This document shows, in pieces, positions 52,122-61,143 of a stretch of DNA of 64,000 nt. The notes under the pieces are model-generated. The model saw only the letters and a list, made by a program, of their open reading frames with translations, was not told the DNA's origin and did not search any database. Source of the DNA: Domibacillus sp. DTU_2020_1001157_1_SI_ALB_TIR_016 (GTDB lineage: Bacteria > Bacillota > Bacilli > Bacillales > Domibacillaceae). The position numbers and the translations under genes were made by a program. Each line of letters starts with the position of its first letter. Within the stretch, counting starts at the first letter, position 1. The DNA lies in contig NZ_CP135438.1 of the NCBI RefSeq assembly GCF_032341995.1, forward strand, positions 1,364,001-1,428,000, written 5' to 3'.

Positions 52122-52635
52122 CATATTTTGCTTCTAATTGAAGTAAATACTGCTTTAACTCCAGGCCGCCTCTGTAGCCGGTCAATGCCCCGTTTTTTCC
52201 GATCACCCGGTGGCATGGAATGGTAATCAGCACGGGGTTTGCGCCAATCGCGGCTCCTACTGCCCGGACAGCAGCCGGCTTTCCAGCAAGCTCGGCAATA
52301 TCCGAATACGAATAGGTTTCTCCATAAGGAATCTGCTTGAGCGCCTCCCATATTTGCAGCTGAAAAGGTGTTCCCCTTACATCAACAGGCAAATGAAAAG
52401 TGCGGCTCGTTCCGTCAAAATAAGCATACAGCTCGTCCTTGTAAGGATTTAACGCACTGCGATCTTCTATAAGAACAGCCGCTGGGAACCGTTTATTCAC
52501 CCATGTTTCGAGCTCTTCGAACGTCTGTCCCGGTGACCCTACATAACAAAGCCCTTTCTCTGTTTTGGCTATATAAAGCGATCCATGTTCATAGTCGACT
52601 GTGGACCACTGGATCGCTTCTGCTTTCTTGTTCAT
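52105..52635 (-). CDS. ogt: Methylated-DNA-protein-cysteine methyltransferase
   Basis: 176 residues. Signatures are the GTPFQLQIWEALKQIPYGET block near residue 85, SYSDIAELAGKPAAVRAVG near 108 and the active-site PCHRVIG near 140. It removes alkyl groups from O6-alkylguanine onto its own Cys and is used once. GGCGGGG-type site before the ATG. Monocistronic. Confidence 0.93.
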   Translation of the reverse strand: MNKKAEAIQWSTVDYEHGSLYIAKTEKGLCYVGSPGQTFEELETWVNKRFPAAVLIEDRSALNPYKDELYAYFDGTSRTFHLPVDVRGTPFQLQIWEALKQIPYGETYSYSDIAELAGKPAAVRAVGAAIGANPVLITIPCHRVIGKNGALTGYRGGLELKQYLLQLEAKYAGARL

Positions 52636-52712
52636 TTTTCCCCGCCTCCTTTATCCCTATTATACAGGTAAACGAAAAACAAGACGCTTCTTTAAAAGAA
52701 GCGCCAAACAAC

Positions 52713-53168
52713 TTACATCTCTTTCTCTAAATCTAGTAAATGCTTATACTGCCAGGCACGTTCATTAGCCACCGCTTCCGTATCAAAGTGGGTTGCATGA
52801 GCAATAGTCTTTACCGCGTAGGTGGATGCATGGATCGCATGACCGAATATATGGACGGTTGCGACGGCCTGCCCTGCTGCCCGTGCAGCAGCAGTCGCTG
52901 CCTTATCATCTGTTTGACGGGCTGCAGTATGAGCTGCAAATGAAGCTTGGCGGGCTTCCCTGATACCCATAGTTCCCTGAAGCCATGCATATCCTGCTTT
53001 AATCGCTTCTCTCGGTCGCTCATCATGTGGGAATTTTTGTTCATAATGATCAATGACATGTTCTGCACAAGCTAGTGCCCAGCGTACAGCGATTGGATGA
53101 GTGATGCGTTGCAGGTGCTCTTCAATGGTTTCTTTTGTTTCTGTATCTATAAATAGCTGCTTTGTCAC
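52713..53168 (-). CDS. Imm5-like putative immunity protein
   Basis: 151 residues, all-alpha, very rich in Ala and His. Blocks are HPIAVRWALACAEHVIDHYE near residue 27, DERPREAIKAGYAWLQG near 48, EARQASFAAHTAARQTDDKA near 75 and AGQAVATVHIFGHAIHASTY near 100. This is the pattern of the putative immunity protein (Imm-5-like) family. Such proteins usually pair with polymorphic toxins, but no toxin gene lies next to it. AGGAGGAAAC before the ATG. Confidence 0.65.
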   Translation of the reverse strand: MTKQLFIDTETKETIEEHLQRITHPIAVRWALACAEHVIDHYEQKFPHDERPREAIKAGYAWLQGTMGIREARQASFAAHTAARQTDDKAATAAARAAGQAVATVHIFGHAIHASTYAVKTIAHATHFDTEAVANERAWQYKHLLDLEKEM

Positions 53169-53488
53169 CGCAGTTTCCTCCTTTTATTATTTTTATTGTT
53201 TTTTTGAAATCTTTTTTATCTTAATCGATGGATTTCTTAACGAGTTGTTTTTATCGCTTTTTGAGAGGAGAGGTATACCTTTTCTCTTCCTTGTTTACTT
53301 TCATTTAAACCTTTATTTTTTAACCGAGTGTAAAATCAGCTCAGTCACCGAAGGCTTGTCAAATATTCATCACACTTAAGCCGTTTCTAGCATGGAAGTA
53401 TGACTTTAAATTCCCGAGATACTATTGCAACAAGAAAAAACAGGAACCCAACTCTGGGATTCCTGCTTTTTTTTATCTCATTAACCAG
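53169..53488. other. Intergenic region with a glnL terminator
   Basis: Contains the immunity-gene promoter zone and a terminator hairpin at 53436-53476 (AACAGGAACCC with GGGATTCCTGC-type stem and T run). No gene seen. Confidence 0.5.
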
Positions 53489-54412
53489 CTAGTGTTCTGT
53501 TTTTAAACGATTAACTTCGAAATAGAAGATCTGAATAAATTTTTTGGTGTTTATTTTCGTTGGTGAGTCAGCAGGCAGAGAGTGTTCTTGAAGCTCTCTC
53601 ATCTTTTTACGTACTACTTCAAAATCAAAAAAACGGGCTGCATAGGTCTCAAATGATGGATGAGAGTAATCTGTCAATCCAAGAGAAGCAAAATGAATAA
53701 TGGAATGGAGAACCGCTCTGCGAATACGTTGTTCCGCTGCTTTTATCTCGCGATTAATTTCAAGATCAGAGGCCTCTGGTCCCAGCTTGCGTTTAGCGGT
53801 TTGCCTAAAGATATCTTTCAGTGAAGGAAAGCTATGTTCAAAAGTGTAGCTGTGTTCACAAGAATATAAATATTCGAGAACATTAATCAGGTCTGCAGCA
53901 CCAGTTTCTCCTGTAATACCAAGTTCTGTCAGGAGAAAATCACAAATATCTTCCCAGCTTCTTTCTTTCCTTGATATGGTGCACGTGCCTTGCACATCCA
54001 TCAATTTATTAAGAGAATTTTGAATATCCTTAAAAGAACGCTCCATCTGAATTCTGGCTATCACTTTTTGAACGATTATCACAATTTCAATGCGGTTTAC
54101 CGGCTTTAAAATATAGTATTCTACGCCAAGCTTATACGCTCGTGCAATCAGTTCTTTGGACTCTACCTGTGAAATCATAATAATTTTTCCATTGAAGGAT
54201 CCCAAGAGGTGGCGAATGGTTTCAATACCATCCCGAATAGGCATCAATAAATCAATGAATAGAATATCTACTCCTTTAAAATTTAAAAATGAACTTGTCA
54301 GCTGCTCTCCGCTTGCTGCTTCTCCTACAAGCTCCCCTAAATCTTCGTCTTCAATAATTTTATGTAAGACAGCGCGTATAGCGGAGTCATCATCAACAAT
54401 GTAAAATCGCAT
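53489..54412 (-). CDS. glnL: Response regulator GlnL (YcbB)
   Basis: 307 residues. The receiver domain (1-125) has the acidic pocket DDD near residue 7-9, the phospho-acceptor Asp in ILFIDLLMPIRDG (Asp near 54) and Lys in ILKPVNRIE near 103. The C-terminal half has the YcbB-type DNA-binding domain (IREIKAAEQRIRRAVLHSII-like helix, SHPSFETYAARFFDFEVVR, KKFIQIFYFEVNRLK). In B. subtilis GlnL with the kinase GlnK activates glsA-glnT in response to glutamine. It ends next to no other gene and lies four bases after the kinase gene. Confidence 0.88.
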   Translation of the reverse strand: MRFYIVDDDSAIRAVLHKIIEDEDLGELVGEAASGEQLTSSFLNFKGVDILFIDLLMPIRDGIETIRHLLGSFNGKIIMISQVESKELIARAYKLGVEYYILKPVNRIEIVIIVQKVIARIQMERSFKDIQNSLNKLMDVQGTCTISRKERSWEDICDFLLTELGITGETGAADLINVLEYLYSCEHSYTFEHSFPSLKDIFRQTAKRKLGPEASDLEINREIKAAEQRIRRAVLHSIIHFASLGLTDYSHPSFETYAARFFDFEVVRKKMRELQEHSLPADSPTKINTKKFIQIFYFEVNRLKTEH

Positions 54413-54416
54413 TTTC

Positions 54417-55712
54417 TCACCTCATTCGAGATAATTGGCGGATTGGTATTTTAACAAAAAAAGTGATACCGCTTTCTTTGTTTTGAAAGTCACACTGACC
54501 TGCCAGGTTATGTACGGCTTCTTTTACATAAAAAAGCCCGATTCCAGTTGATGAATTTCCTTTTTCATCAAATTTTGTTGTAAACCCGGGCTCGAATACG
54601 GTGTCTCTATACTTGTCCGGGATAGACGACCCACTGTTAAAAACACGAAACTCAGCTTGTTCTTGCTGCTCAAGCAGTTCTAGATGAATCGTTCCTTTTT
54701 CTTCTATTGCTTCTATAGCATTGGCCATTAAATTGTTGATCAATGATAACACTGTGTAAATATGGTAGGCTGGATGCTTTCCTTTGATAGTGTACGTGAA
54801 GGTAATCTCTTTCTTCAGAGATATCGCATACTTCTCATTAATATGAACAAGCAGTTGTAATAGCTCTTCTCCGCTCATATAGTCTTTTAAGCTTTGATTG
54901 GAGATTAACTTTGACAGACCTGCCAGAATGCGTTGATGGTCTTTTTTGACTTCATGAATCTCGGCTGCTATTTTCAAGGCCAGCTGGCTGAGCGAAGGAT
55001 CCACTTCTCTTAAATGACTGTACAAATCGTAGGATTCTTTTGTTACCGTTTCTACATTGCCGGATGATTTTTTTAGATGGATGGCTTCTTCATACAAAGT
55101 AGAAACGAGCATCATCATATGATTATTCTGTTCCCTCACCTGTTTTTCTTTTGACTGAGCCTCATACATCTTAATCATGCTGAAAAAGCTTAATACGATA
55201 AAGGAATGGGCTAAAGCAATGGCAATCATCTCAAACAGCTGTGCAGCAAAAATACTGAATCCAAACAAAATGAACTGAACAGACATCTCTATTACGTTAG
55301 AAATCAGTTCAATCAGCAGCCCAAACAGCCCTATTGCTAGTGGTCTATCTTGAAATCTGCTCATTTTCATCCATTGAAATAAACAGGCATATGTAAAATA
55401 AAAGAAAAAAGCAGGGAAATGGTATGTAAAAGACGACCAGTTATCTCTTTGAATTCCAGTATAATGATCAAGAAAAACGCGAAACAAGACCACAGCCAAC
55501 GCGGTTAAAAAGCCCGATAAAATAAATGTCCTTTTTCGCAACAATAGCAAAAAAAACATAGCTGGAGCACCGAGGCTGATACGGAAAGTTTCATTTAACG
55601 GATAAAACTTCATTTCTCCTAAAAGTGGAACGAGAATAATCATGAGTATAAGAATGTAAGCATCTTTCATTTCTTTGAAGAGAATCCTCACCACCTGCTT
55701 TCTTCCGTTCAC
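54417..55712 (-). CDS. glnK: Sensor histidine kinase GlnK (YcbA)
   Basis: 431 residues. N-terminal half has about six membrane helices (ILILMIILVPLLGEMKFYPL; FFFYFTYACLFQWMK). The kinase core follows with a phospho-acceptor His in LALKIAAEIHEVKKDHQRIL near residue 255, the N-box LINNLMANAIEAIEEKG near 325 and the G-box SSTGIGLFYVKEA near 395. It senses glutamine and phosphorylates GlnL. The GTG at 55712 lacks a good ribosome site; in-frame ATG at 55670 (MKDAYILIL) is an alternative start. Divergent from glsA, matching the B. subtilis glnKL-glsA arrangement. Confidence 0.88.
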   Translation of the reverse strand: MNGRKQVVRILFKEMKDAYILILMIILVPLLGEMKFYPLNETFRISLGAPAMFFLLLLRKRTFILSGFLTALAVVLFRVFLDHYTGIQRDNWSSFTYHFPAFFFYFTYACLFQWMKMSRFQDRPLAIGLFGLLIELISNVIEMSVQFILFGFSIFAAQLFEMIAIALAHSFIVLSFFSMIKMYEAQSKEKQVREQNNHMMMLVSTLYEEAIHLKKSSGNVETVTKESYDLYSHLREVDPSLSQLALKIAAEIHEVKKDHQRILAGLSKLISNQSLKDYMSGEELLQLLVHINEKYAISLKKEITFTYTIKGKHPAYHIYTVLSLINNLMANAIEAIEEKGTIHLELLEQQEQAEFRVFNSGSSIPDKYRDTVFEPGFTTKFDEKGNSSTGIGLFYVKEAVHNLAGQCDFQNKESGITFFVKIPIRQLSRMR

Positions 55713-55835
55713 TGAAATTCAGTATACATCCCCTCTTTCTTTTAAACAATGAAAATTTTAAAAGCTGCTTTGTCACTTTTTATATATTTTTATAGGCCGC
55801 TTTTTAAGATTCAGTTAATCAGCTGAAATGAATTA

Positions 55836-55849
55836 TGAAAGCGCTTAAT
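55836..55849 (+). promoter_or_regulatory. cre-like box before glsA
   Basis: TGAAAGCGCTTAAT, 13 of 14 positions of the cre consensus, ending two bases before the glsA ribosome site. Carbon catabolite control of glutamine use is likely. Confidence 0.65.
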
Positions 55850-55865
55850 AAAAGGAGATGATAAG

Positions 55866-56840
55866 GTGGATGCAAGAACAGCCAGCAAGGAATTGCTTTA
55901 TTCCGAACAATATATTCTTGATAAATGGGTGGAAGAAAGCCGGACTTATGCGGCCAATGGACAAACGGCTGCATACATTCCTGCACTTCAAAATGTAGAA
56001 GCACTGCAGCTTGGCATTTGCATAATTGAGCCAAATGGTCGCATGTTGAAATCAGGTGAAGCAGACTGTTTTTTTACCCTGCAGAGCATTTCAAAAGTAA
56101 TATCCTTTATCGTCGCATGTATGCACCACAGTATTTCGTATGTACTGGAGCGGGTAGATGTGGAGCCTACTGGTGATTCGTTTAACTCTATAGTCCGTCT
56201 GGAAGTAAATCACTTTGGAAAACCATTCAACCCAATGATTAATGCAGGTGCGATTACTATCACCTCCCTCTTGCCTGGCAGTAGCGCAGAGGAAAAAGTA
56301 CAAAGCGTTACTTCCCTGCTTAAACAAATAACGGGCCGTCCTTTTCAGGTAGACGAAACCGTTTTTAAGTCTGAGTGGGAATCAGCACACCGCAATCGTG
56401 CTCTTGCTTATTACTTAAAGGACAATGGCCATCTAGAGTCGGATGTAGAAGAAACCTTAACCGTGTATTTGAAACAGTGCGCTATTCAAGCAACGATCGA
56501 AGATATCGCGCTTGCAGCTCTGATTTTATCGCAGGATGGTTATCATCCTTTTTTTAAAAAACAGGTTATCCCTATCGAAGTAGCAAAACTGGCAAAAGTT
56601 TTGATGGTTACCTGTGGAATGTACAATGCTTCTGGAAAATTTGCGGCTCAGGTTGGCATACCGGCAAAAAGCGGAGTATCCGGTGGGATTATGGCCCTGG
56701 TGCTCCCAAATAAAGGACCTTTTCAAAAAGGATGCGGAATAGGCATCTACGGTCCAGCTATTGATCAATATGGGAACAGTTTAGCTGGAGTAAAGCTTCT
56801 GAAAGAAATAGCATCAGAATGGAATTTAAGTATCTTTTAA
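55866..56840 (+). CDS. glsA: Glutaminase
   Basis: 324 residues, serine-dependent glutaminase family. Key blocks: FTLQSISKVISFIVAC near residue 62 (Ser-x-x-Lys catalytic pair), RLEVNHFGKPFNPMINAGAI near 115, YYLKDNGHLES near 180, MVTCGMYNASGKFAAQVGIP near 245 and AKSGVSGGIMALVLP near 267. It hydrolyses glutamine to glutamate and ammonium. Start GTG with AAAGGAG before it. It lies 17 bases before glnT, so both are co-transcribed, as in B. subtilis. Confidence 0.93.
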   Translation: MDARTASKELLYSEQYILDKWVEESRTYAANGQTAAYIPALQNVEALQLGICIIEPNGRMLKSGEADCFFTLQSISKVISFIVACMHHSISYVLERVDVEPTGDSFNSIVRLEVNHFGKPFNPMINAGAITITSLLPGSSAEEKVQSVTSLLKQITGRPFQVDETVFKSEWESAHRNRALAYYLKDNGHLESDVEETLTVYLKQCAIQATIEDIALAALILSQDGYHPFFKKQVIPIEVAKLAKVLMVTCGMYNASGKFAAQVGIPAKSGVSGGIMALVLPNKGPFQKGCGIGIYGPAIDQYGNSLAGVKLLKEIASEWNLSIF

Positions 56841-56857
56841 ATAGGAGGATGAAATAT

Positions 56858-58273
56858 ATGCTGGAAGCAGTTGTGCAAGAATTAAACGAATTTTTTTGGT
56901 CCAAGGTGCTCATCATTTTACTGGTTGGAACAGGCTTTTACTTCACACTCCGGTCGCGTTTCTTACAGTTTCGCCTGTTAAAAGAAATGATGTTGGTCTT
57001 AAAAGAAGGAAAAACAGGTGCGGCGGCCGGCCTGTCTCCATTCCAGGCTTTTTGCATCAGTATGGCAGCGCGGGTAGGTACCGGCAATATTACTGGTATT
57101 GCTATCGCTATTGCGCTTGGCGGGCCCGGAGCTGTTTTCTGGATGTGGATCATTGCCTTGATTGGTTCTGCCTCTGCTTTTGTAGAAAGTACGCTGGCAC
57201 AGATTTATAAAGTGAAAGACCGTGACGGTTTCCGTGGCGGTCCGGCTTATTATATGGAAAAGGGCTTGAAAAAGCGCTGGATGGGTGCCTTGTTTGCCAT
57301 CCTGATTACACTTTCGTTTGGCCTCGTTTTTAATGCGGTACAGTCTAATACGATCACAGTCGCATTCCAAAGCTCCTTTGGAACCGACCGCTTGACGCTT
57401 GGCATCATCATGACTGTTCTGTTTGCGGTTATTATTTTTGGCGGTATTAAGCGGATTGCCAAGGCCTCTGAATATATTGTCGTTGTACTTGCTATTTTTT
57501 ATATTGGTGTCGCGCTGTTTATTGTCACCATGAACATTGACCAAGTACCCGGTGTTCTCGCGCTGATTGTAAAAAGTGCCTTTGGCTTCGAACAGGCTGC
57601 AGGCGGTGCGTTTGGGGCAATGATTATGAATGGAATTAAGCGCGGCTTGTTCTCAAATGAAGCGGGTATGGGAAGTGCGCCGAATGCAGCAGCAACAGCT
57701 GTTACAAGCCATCCTGTTAAACAAGGGCTTATTCAGGCTCTAGGTGTTCTAATCGATACAGGTGTGATTTGTACAAGCTCTGCGTTTATCGTGTTGCTTT
57801 CTCCTGTATATAAACAAACCGATCTAAGTGGAATTGAACTTACACAAGCGTCATTGGCTACCCATATTGGTTCATGGGCATCAGGATTTTTGGCTTTCAT
57901 GATTCTTCTGTTTGCTTTCAGCACCCTAATTGGCAATTATTATTATGGCGAAACCAATATTGAGTTTTTGAACACAAACAAAATATGGCTGATGCTATAC
58001 CGTGTAGGTGTGCTCGCTATGATCTTATTTGGTGCTGTGGCCAAGGTGCAGCTTGTATGGGATCTTGCAGACTTATTTATGGGATTCATGGTTATTGTGA
58101 ACTTGATTGCTATCCTGCTTTTATCAAAAGTAGCATTTACGGCGTTACATGATTACGTCCAGCAAAAAAAAGCGGGGCATAATCCCCAGTTTTACAGCGA
58201 TAGTATTGAAAATATAGAAGGAGCGGAATGCTGGCCGGTGGCGGAAATGCACAAGAAGGAAAACATCTTATAA
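56858..58273 (+). CDS. glnT: Sodium:alanine/glutamine symporter (AGCS family)
   Basis: 471 residues with about ten helices. AGCS motifs are GLSPFQAFCISMAARVGTGN near residue 65, IGSASAFVESTLAQIYKVKD near 105, FRGGPAYYMEKGLKKRW near 128 and NGIKRGLFSNEAGMGSAPNA near 260. It carries glutamine (or alanine) with sodium. ATG 56858 has AGGAGG eight bases before it. Second gene of the glsA operon; it supplies substrate to the glutaminase. Confidence 0.92.
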   Translation: MLEAVVQELNEFFWSKVLIILLVGTGFYFTLRSRFLQFRLLKEMMLVLKEGKTGAAAGLSPFQAFCISMAARVGTGNITGIAIAIALGGPGAVFWMWIIALIGSASAFVESTLAQIYKVKDRDGFRGGPAYYMEKGLKKRWMGALFAILITLSFGLVFNAVQSNTITVAFQSSFGTDRLTLGIIMTVLFAVIIFGGIKRIAKASEYIVVVLAIFYIGVALFIVTMNIDQVPGVLALIVKSAFGFEQAAGGAFGAMIMNGIKRGLFSNEAGMGSAPNAAATAVTSHPVKQGLIQALGVLIDTGVICTSSAFIVLLSPVYKQTDLSGIELTQASLATHIGSWASGFLAFMILLFAFSTLIGNYYYGETNIEFLNTNKIWLMLYRVGVLAMILFGAVAKVQLVWDLADLFMGFMVIVNLIAILLLSKVAFTALHDYVQQKKAGHNPQFYSDSIENIEGAECWPVAEMHKKENIL

Positions 58274-58321
58274 CTCTCTTTCTTGCTTTCCTCATGCTTA
58301 ACACCAAAACAAAGATAAAAA

Positions 58322-58356
58322 AACAACGGTTCTTTAAAGAACCGTTATTTTTTTGA
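58322..58356. terminator. Bidirectional terminator between glnT and gdh
   Basis: AACGGTTCTTT with AAAGAACCGTT, A-run left and T-run right. Confidence 0.85.
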
Positions 58357-58368
58357 AGCTTTTTAAGT

Positions 58369-59646
58369 TTAAACCCATCCACGGAACATAGATGCCTCAG
58401 CTGCCCGTCCAATGCCGACAATATAGGCAGCCAGGCGCATATCGATACCGCGTGTCTCTGACGTATGAGCAATTTGCTCAAACGACTCCCTAATTTTATA
58501 ACGTAGTTTTTGAGCCACCTCTTCTTCCGACCAATAGTATCCCTGATTATTTTGTACCCACTCAAAATAAGAAACGGTTACTCCGCCTGAGCTTGCCAGC
58601 ACATCAGGAACGATTAGTTTATTGCGTTTCGTTAATATTTCTGTTGCCTTTCGGGTTGTAGGGCCATTGGCTGCTTCTACAATAATATCAGCTTGTATAT
58701 GTTCTGCATTTTGTTCGGTAATTTGATTAGAAATGGCTGCTGGAACTAAGATATCACATTCTTTTTCAAGTAGCTCTTCATTGGCTAACACATTTTCAAA
58801 TAAGTTTGTTACCATGCCAAAACTGTCCCGGCGCTCCAATAGATAAGGTATGTCAAGCCCCTTTGGGTCGTAAAGAGCGCCGCCAACATCTGAAATCCCG
58901 ACAATTTTTGCTCCAGCATCATACAGGAATTTGGCTAAAAAACTCCCTGCATTTCCGAATCCTTGAATGATAATACGTGCTCCGTTTAAATCAAGTCCTC
59001 TTCTTTTTGCTGCTTCCTCGATGCAGATCGTCACACCTGCTGCAGTTGCTGTTTCGCGTCCCTTTGATCCGCCCAGAACAATCGGTTTTCCTGTGATAAA
59101 TCCTGGAGAGTCAAATTCTTGGATGCTGCTGTATTCATCCATCATCCAGGCCATTACCTGGGGGTTGGTAAACATATCCGGGGCTGGAATATCTTTTGTC
59201 GGACCCACAATCTGGCTGATCGCACGAACGTAACCACGGCTCAGACGCTCCAGTTCAAGCATGGACATTTCTCTTGGATCACAAATAATTCCACCTTTTC
59301 CGCCTCCATATGGAAGGTTGAAAATGCCGCATTTAATGGTCATCCACATCGATAACGTCTTTACTTCTTCCTCGGTTACATCCGGGTGGAAGCGGACCCC
59401 TCCTTTTGTCGGTCCGACTGCATCGTTATGCTGGGCCCGGTATCCAGTAAAAATTTGTGTGGAACCATCATCCATTTTGACGGGTATACGCACTGTCAGC
59501 ATTTTTAAAGGTTCTTTCAAAAGCTCGTACATACTGCTGTCATATCCAAGTGACTGAATTGCCTCTTGAATAATCGCCTGGGTAGAACTGAATAATCCTT
59601 CTTTTGCTTTTTGTTTTACCGCTTGAACTTTTACCATATAATCCAC
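58369..59646 (-). CDS. gdhA: Glutamate dehydrogenase (RocG/GudB type)
   Basis: 425 residues, the length of the B. subtilis RocG/GudB enzymes. Catalytic Lys lies in GGGKGGIICDP near residue 118, the substrate region HNDAVGPTKGGVRFHPDV near 72 and the cofactor loop IIQGFGNAGSFLAKFLYDAG near 213 and ISDVGGALYDP. It converts glutamate plus NAD to 2-oxoglutarate and ammonium, completing the breakdown of glutamine started by GlsA. The GGGAGATG site precedes the ATG and a cre-like box lies 10-25 bases upstream of the start. Confidence 0.95.
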   Translation of the reverse strand: MDYMVKVQAVKQKAKEGLFSSTQAIIQEAIQSLGYDSSMYELLKEPLKMLTVRIPVKMDDGSTQIFTGYRAQHNDAVGPTKGGVRFHPDVTEEEVKTLSMWMTIKCGIFNLPYGGGKGGIICDPREMSMLELERLSRGYVRAISQIVGPTKDIPAPDMFTNPQVMAWMMDEYSSIQEFDSPGFITGKPIVLGGSKGRETATAAGVTICIEEAAKRRGLDLNGARIIIQGFGNAGSFLAKFLYDAGAKIVGISDVGGALYDPKGLDIPYLLERRDSFGMVTNLFENVLANEELLEKECDILVPAAISNQITEQNAEHIQADIIVEAANGPTTRKATEILTKRNKLIVPDVLASSGGVTVSYFEWVQNNQGYYWSEEEVAQKLRYKIRESFEQIAHTSETRGIDMRLAAYIVGIGRAAEASMFRGWV

Positions 59647-59654
59647 ATCTCCCT

Positions 59655-59668
59655 TTAAAGCGCTTTCA
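59655..59668 (-). promoter_or_regulatory. cre-like box before gdhA
   Basis: TGAAAGCGCTTTAA on the minus strand, 12 or 13 of 14 positions of the cre consensus, immediately before the ribosome site. Confidence 0.65.
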
Positions 59669-59775
59669 TAATCCTCTAAACATTTAAATCATAGGAAATA
59701 AACTACAAAAGCAGACAGATAGTAACATAAAAAAATTTATTTTTAGGCAATATATTTTCTACTGCAGCAGCCCAC

Positions 59776-59813
59776 GTAAAAAAGCAGAAATCCTTTGGAT
59801 TTCTGCTTTTTAT
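59776..59813. terminator. Terminator of the GRDP-like gene
   Basis: AAAAAGCAGAAATCC with GGATTTCTGCTTTTT around TTT. Confidence 0.8.
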
Positions 59814-59823
59814 TTAGAAATAT

Positions 59824-60840
59824 TTAAGAGCTCCCACAGCTGCTTGAAGAACAGCTGGATCCACTACTGCTGTCAGAAGAACAAGAAGAATCATTCCCGG
59901 AGTCATGATGATCATAGCGGTCGTCACGGTCATCACTATCGTAATAACCGCCTGAACTCATGTAGTTATTGTCTTCCGGTATAGGCTCATGCAAGGCCAG
60001 GATCGAATAAGACAGCAGCAAGACAGGGGTTTGATCCTCCGGCCGGGTCGCCACAATCGTTTTAGACCGTGTTTTTTGACGGCGGTCAACGTGTTCTTCT
60101 GCTTCTTCAAGAAGCTCTGCAAGCTTTTTCGTTAAAGCATGGATAAGAGGCTCATATTCTTCTGGCGCTGCTTCAAACAGCTCTTTTTGAAGATATGTTT
60201 CTCGTTTCTTTCCTTTTGCTTTCTGCCATTTTTCTACAAAGGATTTGCGAAGCAGCGTTTTTCCAAATGGACCTTGAATGGTTTCAGTGTAATCATGCTC
60301 GGTGAACAAAACTGAATATACCAATTCAAAAACAGCCCGCTCGTGCTGTGACGCTCCTTTTGTTACTTTAGCTTTGTCAGTTGGAGTATGATGAATCATC
60401 GTACCATGAAATTCCTCGCAAAAAGCCGCGTAATCCTTGGTAAACAAAATCATATCATGCCAAATGGCATCGACCTTTGTGCTGTACATCGGTACATTTT
60501 TCATGATGGCAGAAAGAATGAAAAACCGCTTTAATTCAAGCTGGTACCATGAAAACGACTGCTCGGACACCACCCCTTTTTCAATCAACCGTGCTTTTAC
60601 AGACGCTTCGAGACTCCGGTTCCAGGCATGCTCTAGTTTTTCAGCTAACGGGTTTCCTTCCGGCATTTTTAAGCCAAGTGTCTGTTCCAGTTCAAAAGAA
60701 AGCGGCTTGTCTATTGCCGTTCCCTTATAACTTCTTGCTTTCTGACCGGAGCGCCTGCCAGGCGTGTTTTTTCCGCTGGCCTTTTTGATAATGACGCTGG
60801 CTATAATGGCTGCAATCACGAGGAAAAATACAACTTCCAT
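59824..60840 (-). CDS. Membrane-anchored GRDP/DUF1399-like protein with Ser/Cys tail
   Basis: 338 residues. One N-terminal membrane helix (VVFFLVIAAIIASVIIKK) is followed by a soluble part with the block VDAIWHDMILFTKDYAAFCE and EEFHGTMIHHTPTD near residues 130-155, as in the glycine-rich DUF1399/GRDP family (VDxxWHxhIL, YxxFC, IHHxP). The last 60 residues are low complexity: Asp/Tyr/Arg/His, then about 20 Ser and five Cys. Such tails are known from membrane-linked bacterial proteins but their role is unclear. Molecular function unknown. Confidence 0.6.
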   Translation of the reverse strand: MEVVFFLVIAAIIASVIIKKASGKNTPGRRSGQKARSYKGTAIDKPLSFELEQTLGLKMPEGNPLAEKLEHAWNRSLEASVKARLIEKGVVSEQSFSWYQLELKRFFILSAIMKNVPMYSTKVDAIWHDMILFTKDYAAFCEEFHGTMIHHTPTDKAKVTKGASQHERAVFELVYSVLFTEHDYTETIQGPFGKTLLRKSFVEKWQKAKGKKRETYLQKELFEAAPEEYEPLIHALTKKLAELLEEAEEHVDRRQKTRSKTIVATRPEDQTPVLLLSYSILALHEPIPEDNNYMSSGGYYDSDDRDDRYDHHDSGNDSSCSSDSSSGSSCSSSSCGSS

Positions 60841-61143
60841 TTCAGTCCCTCCTTTTAACTCTCCCTGCTGTTTTTTCTCTGTTTGATCTGCTCTCTTATC
60901 TCGATAAATAAAGGGAAAAAATGAAATAAATAGATTTTTTTCTGCAGGGCTTCTCTTCTATTGTATCATGCTCTTGTATTTGTTCATGTCTCCCTGGGTA
61001 AAAAGTTTAAAACATTGACAATATGCCGGTATTTTTTTGCAGAAAAAGGATTAAAAGAAATAAGGGAAGGGAAAAGGCTAGATAAAATTCAGTGAAACAG
61101 CTCACACTACCTGAATACATAACTGTCTATGGAGGGGTTTTTT
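60841..61143. other. Intergenic region before the neopullulanase
   Basis: About 300 bases, AT-rich; contains TTGACA (61015-61020) as a possible -35 box and the GGAGGGG ribosome site at the end. No gene seen. Confidence 0.4.

Noticed and set aside
57000..57544. Long minus-strand frame opposite glnT
   Set aside because: It is the shadow of the membrane-protein gene; no start signal or motif.
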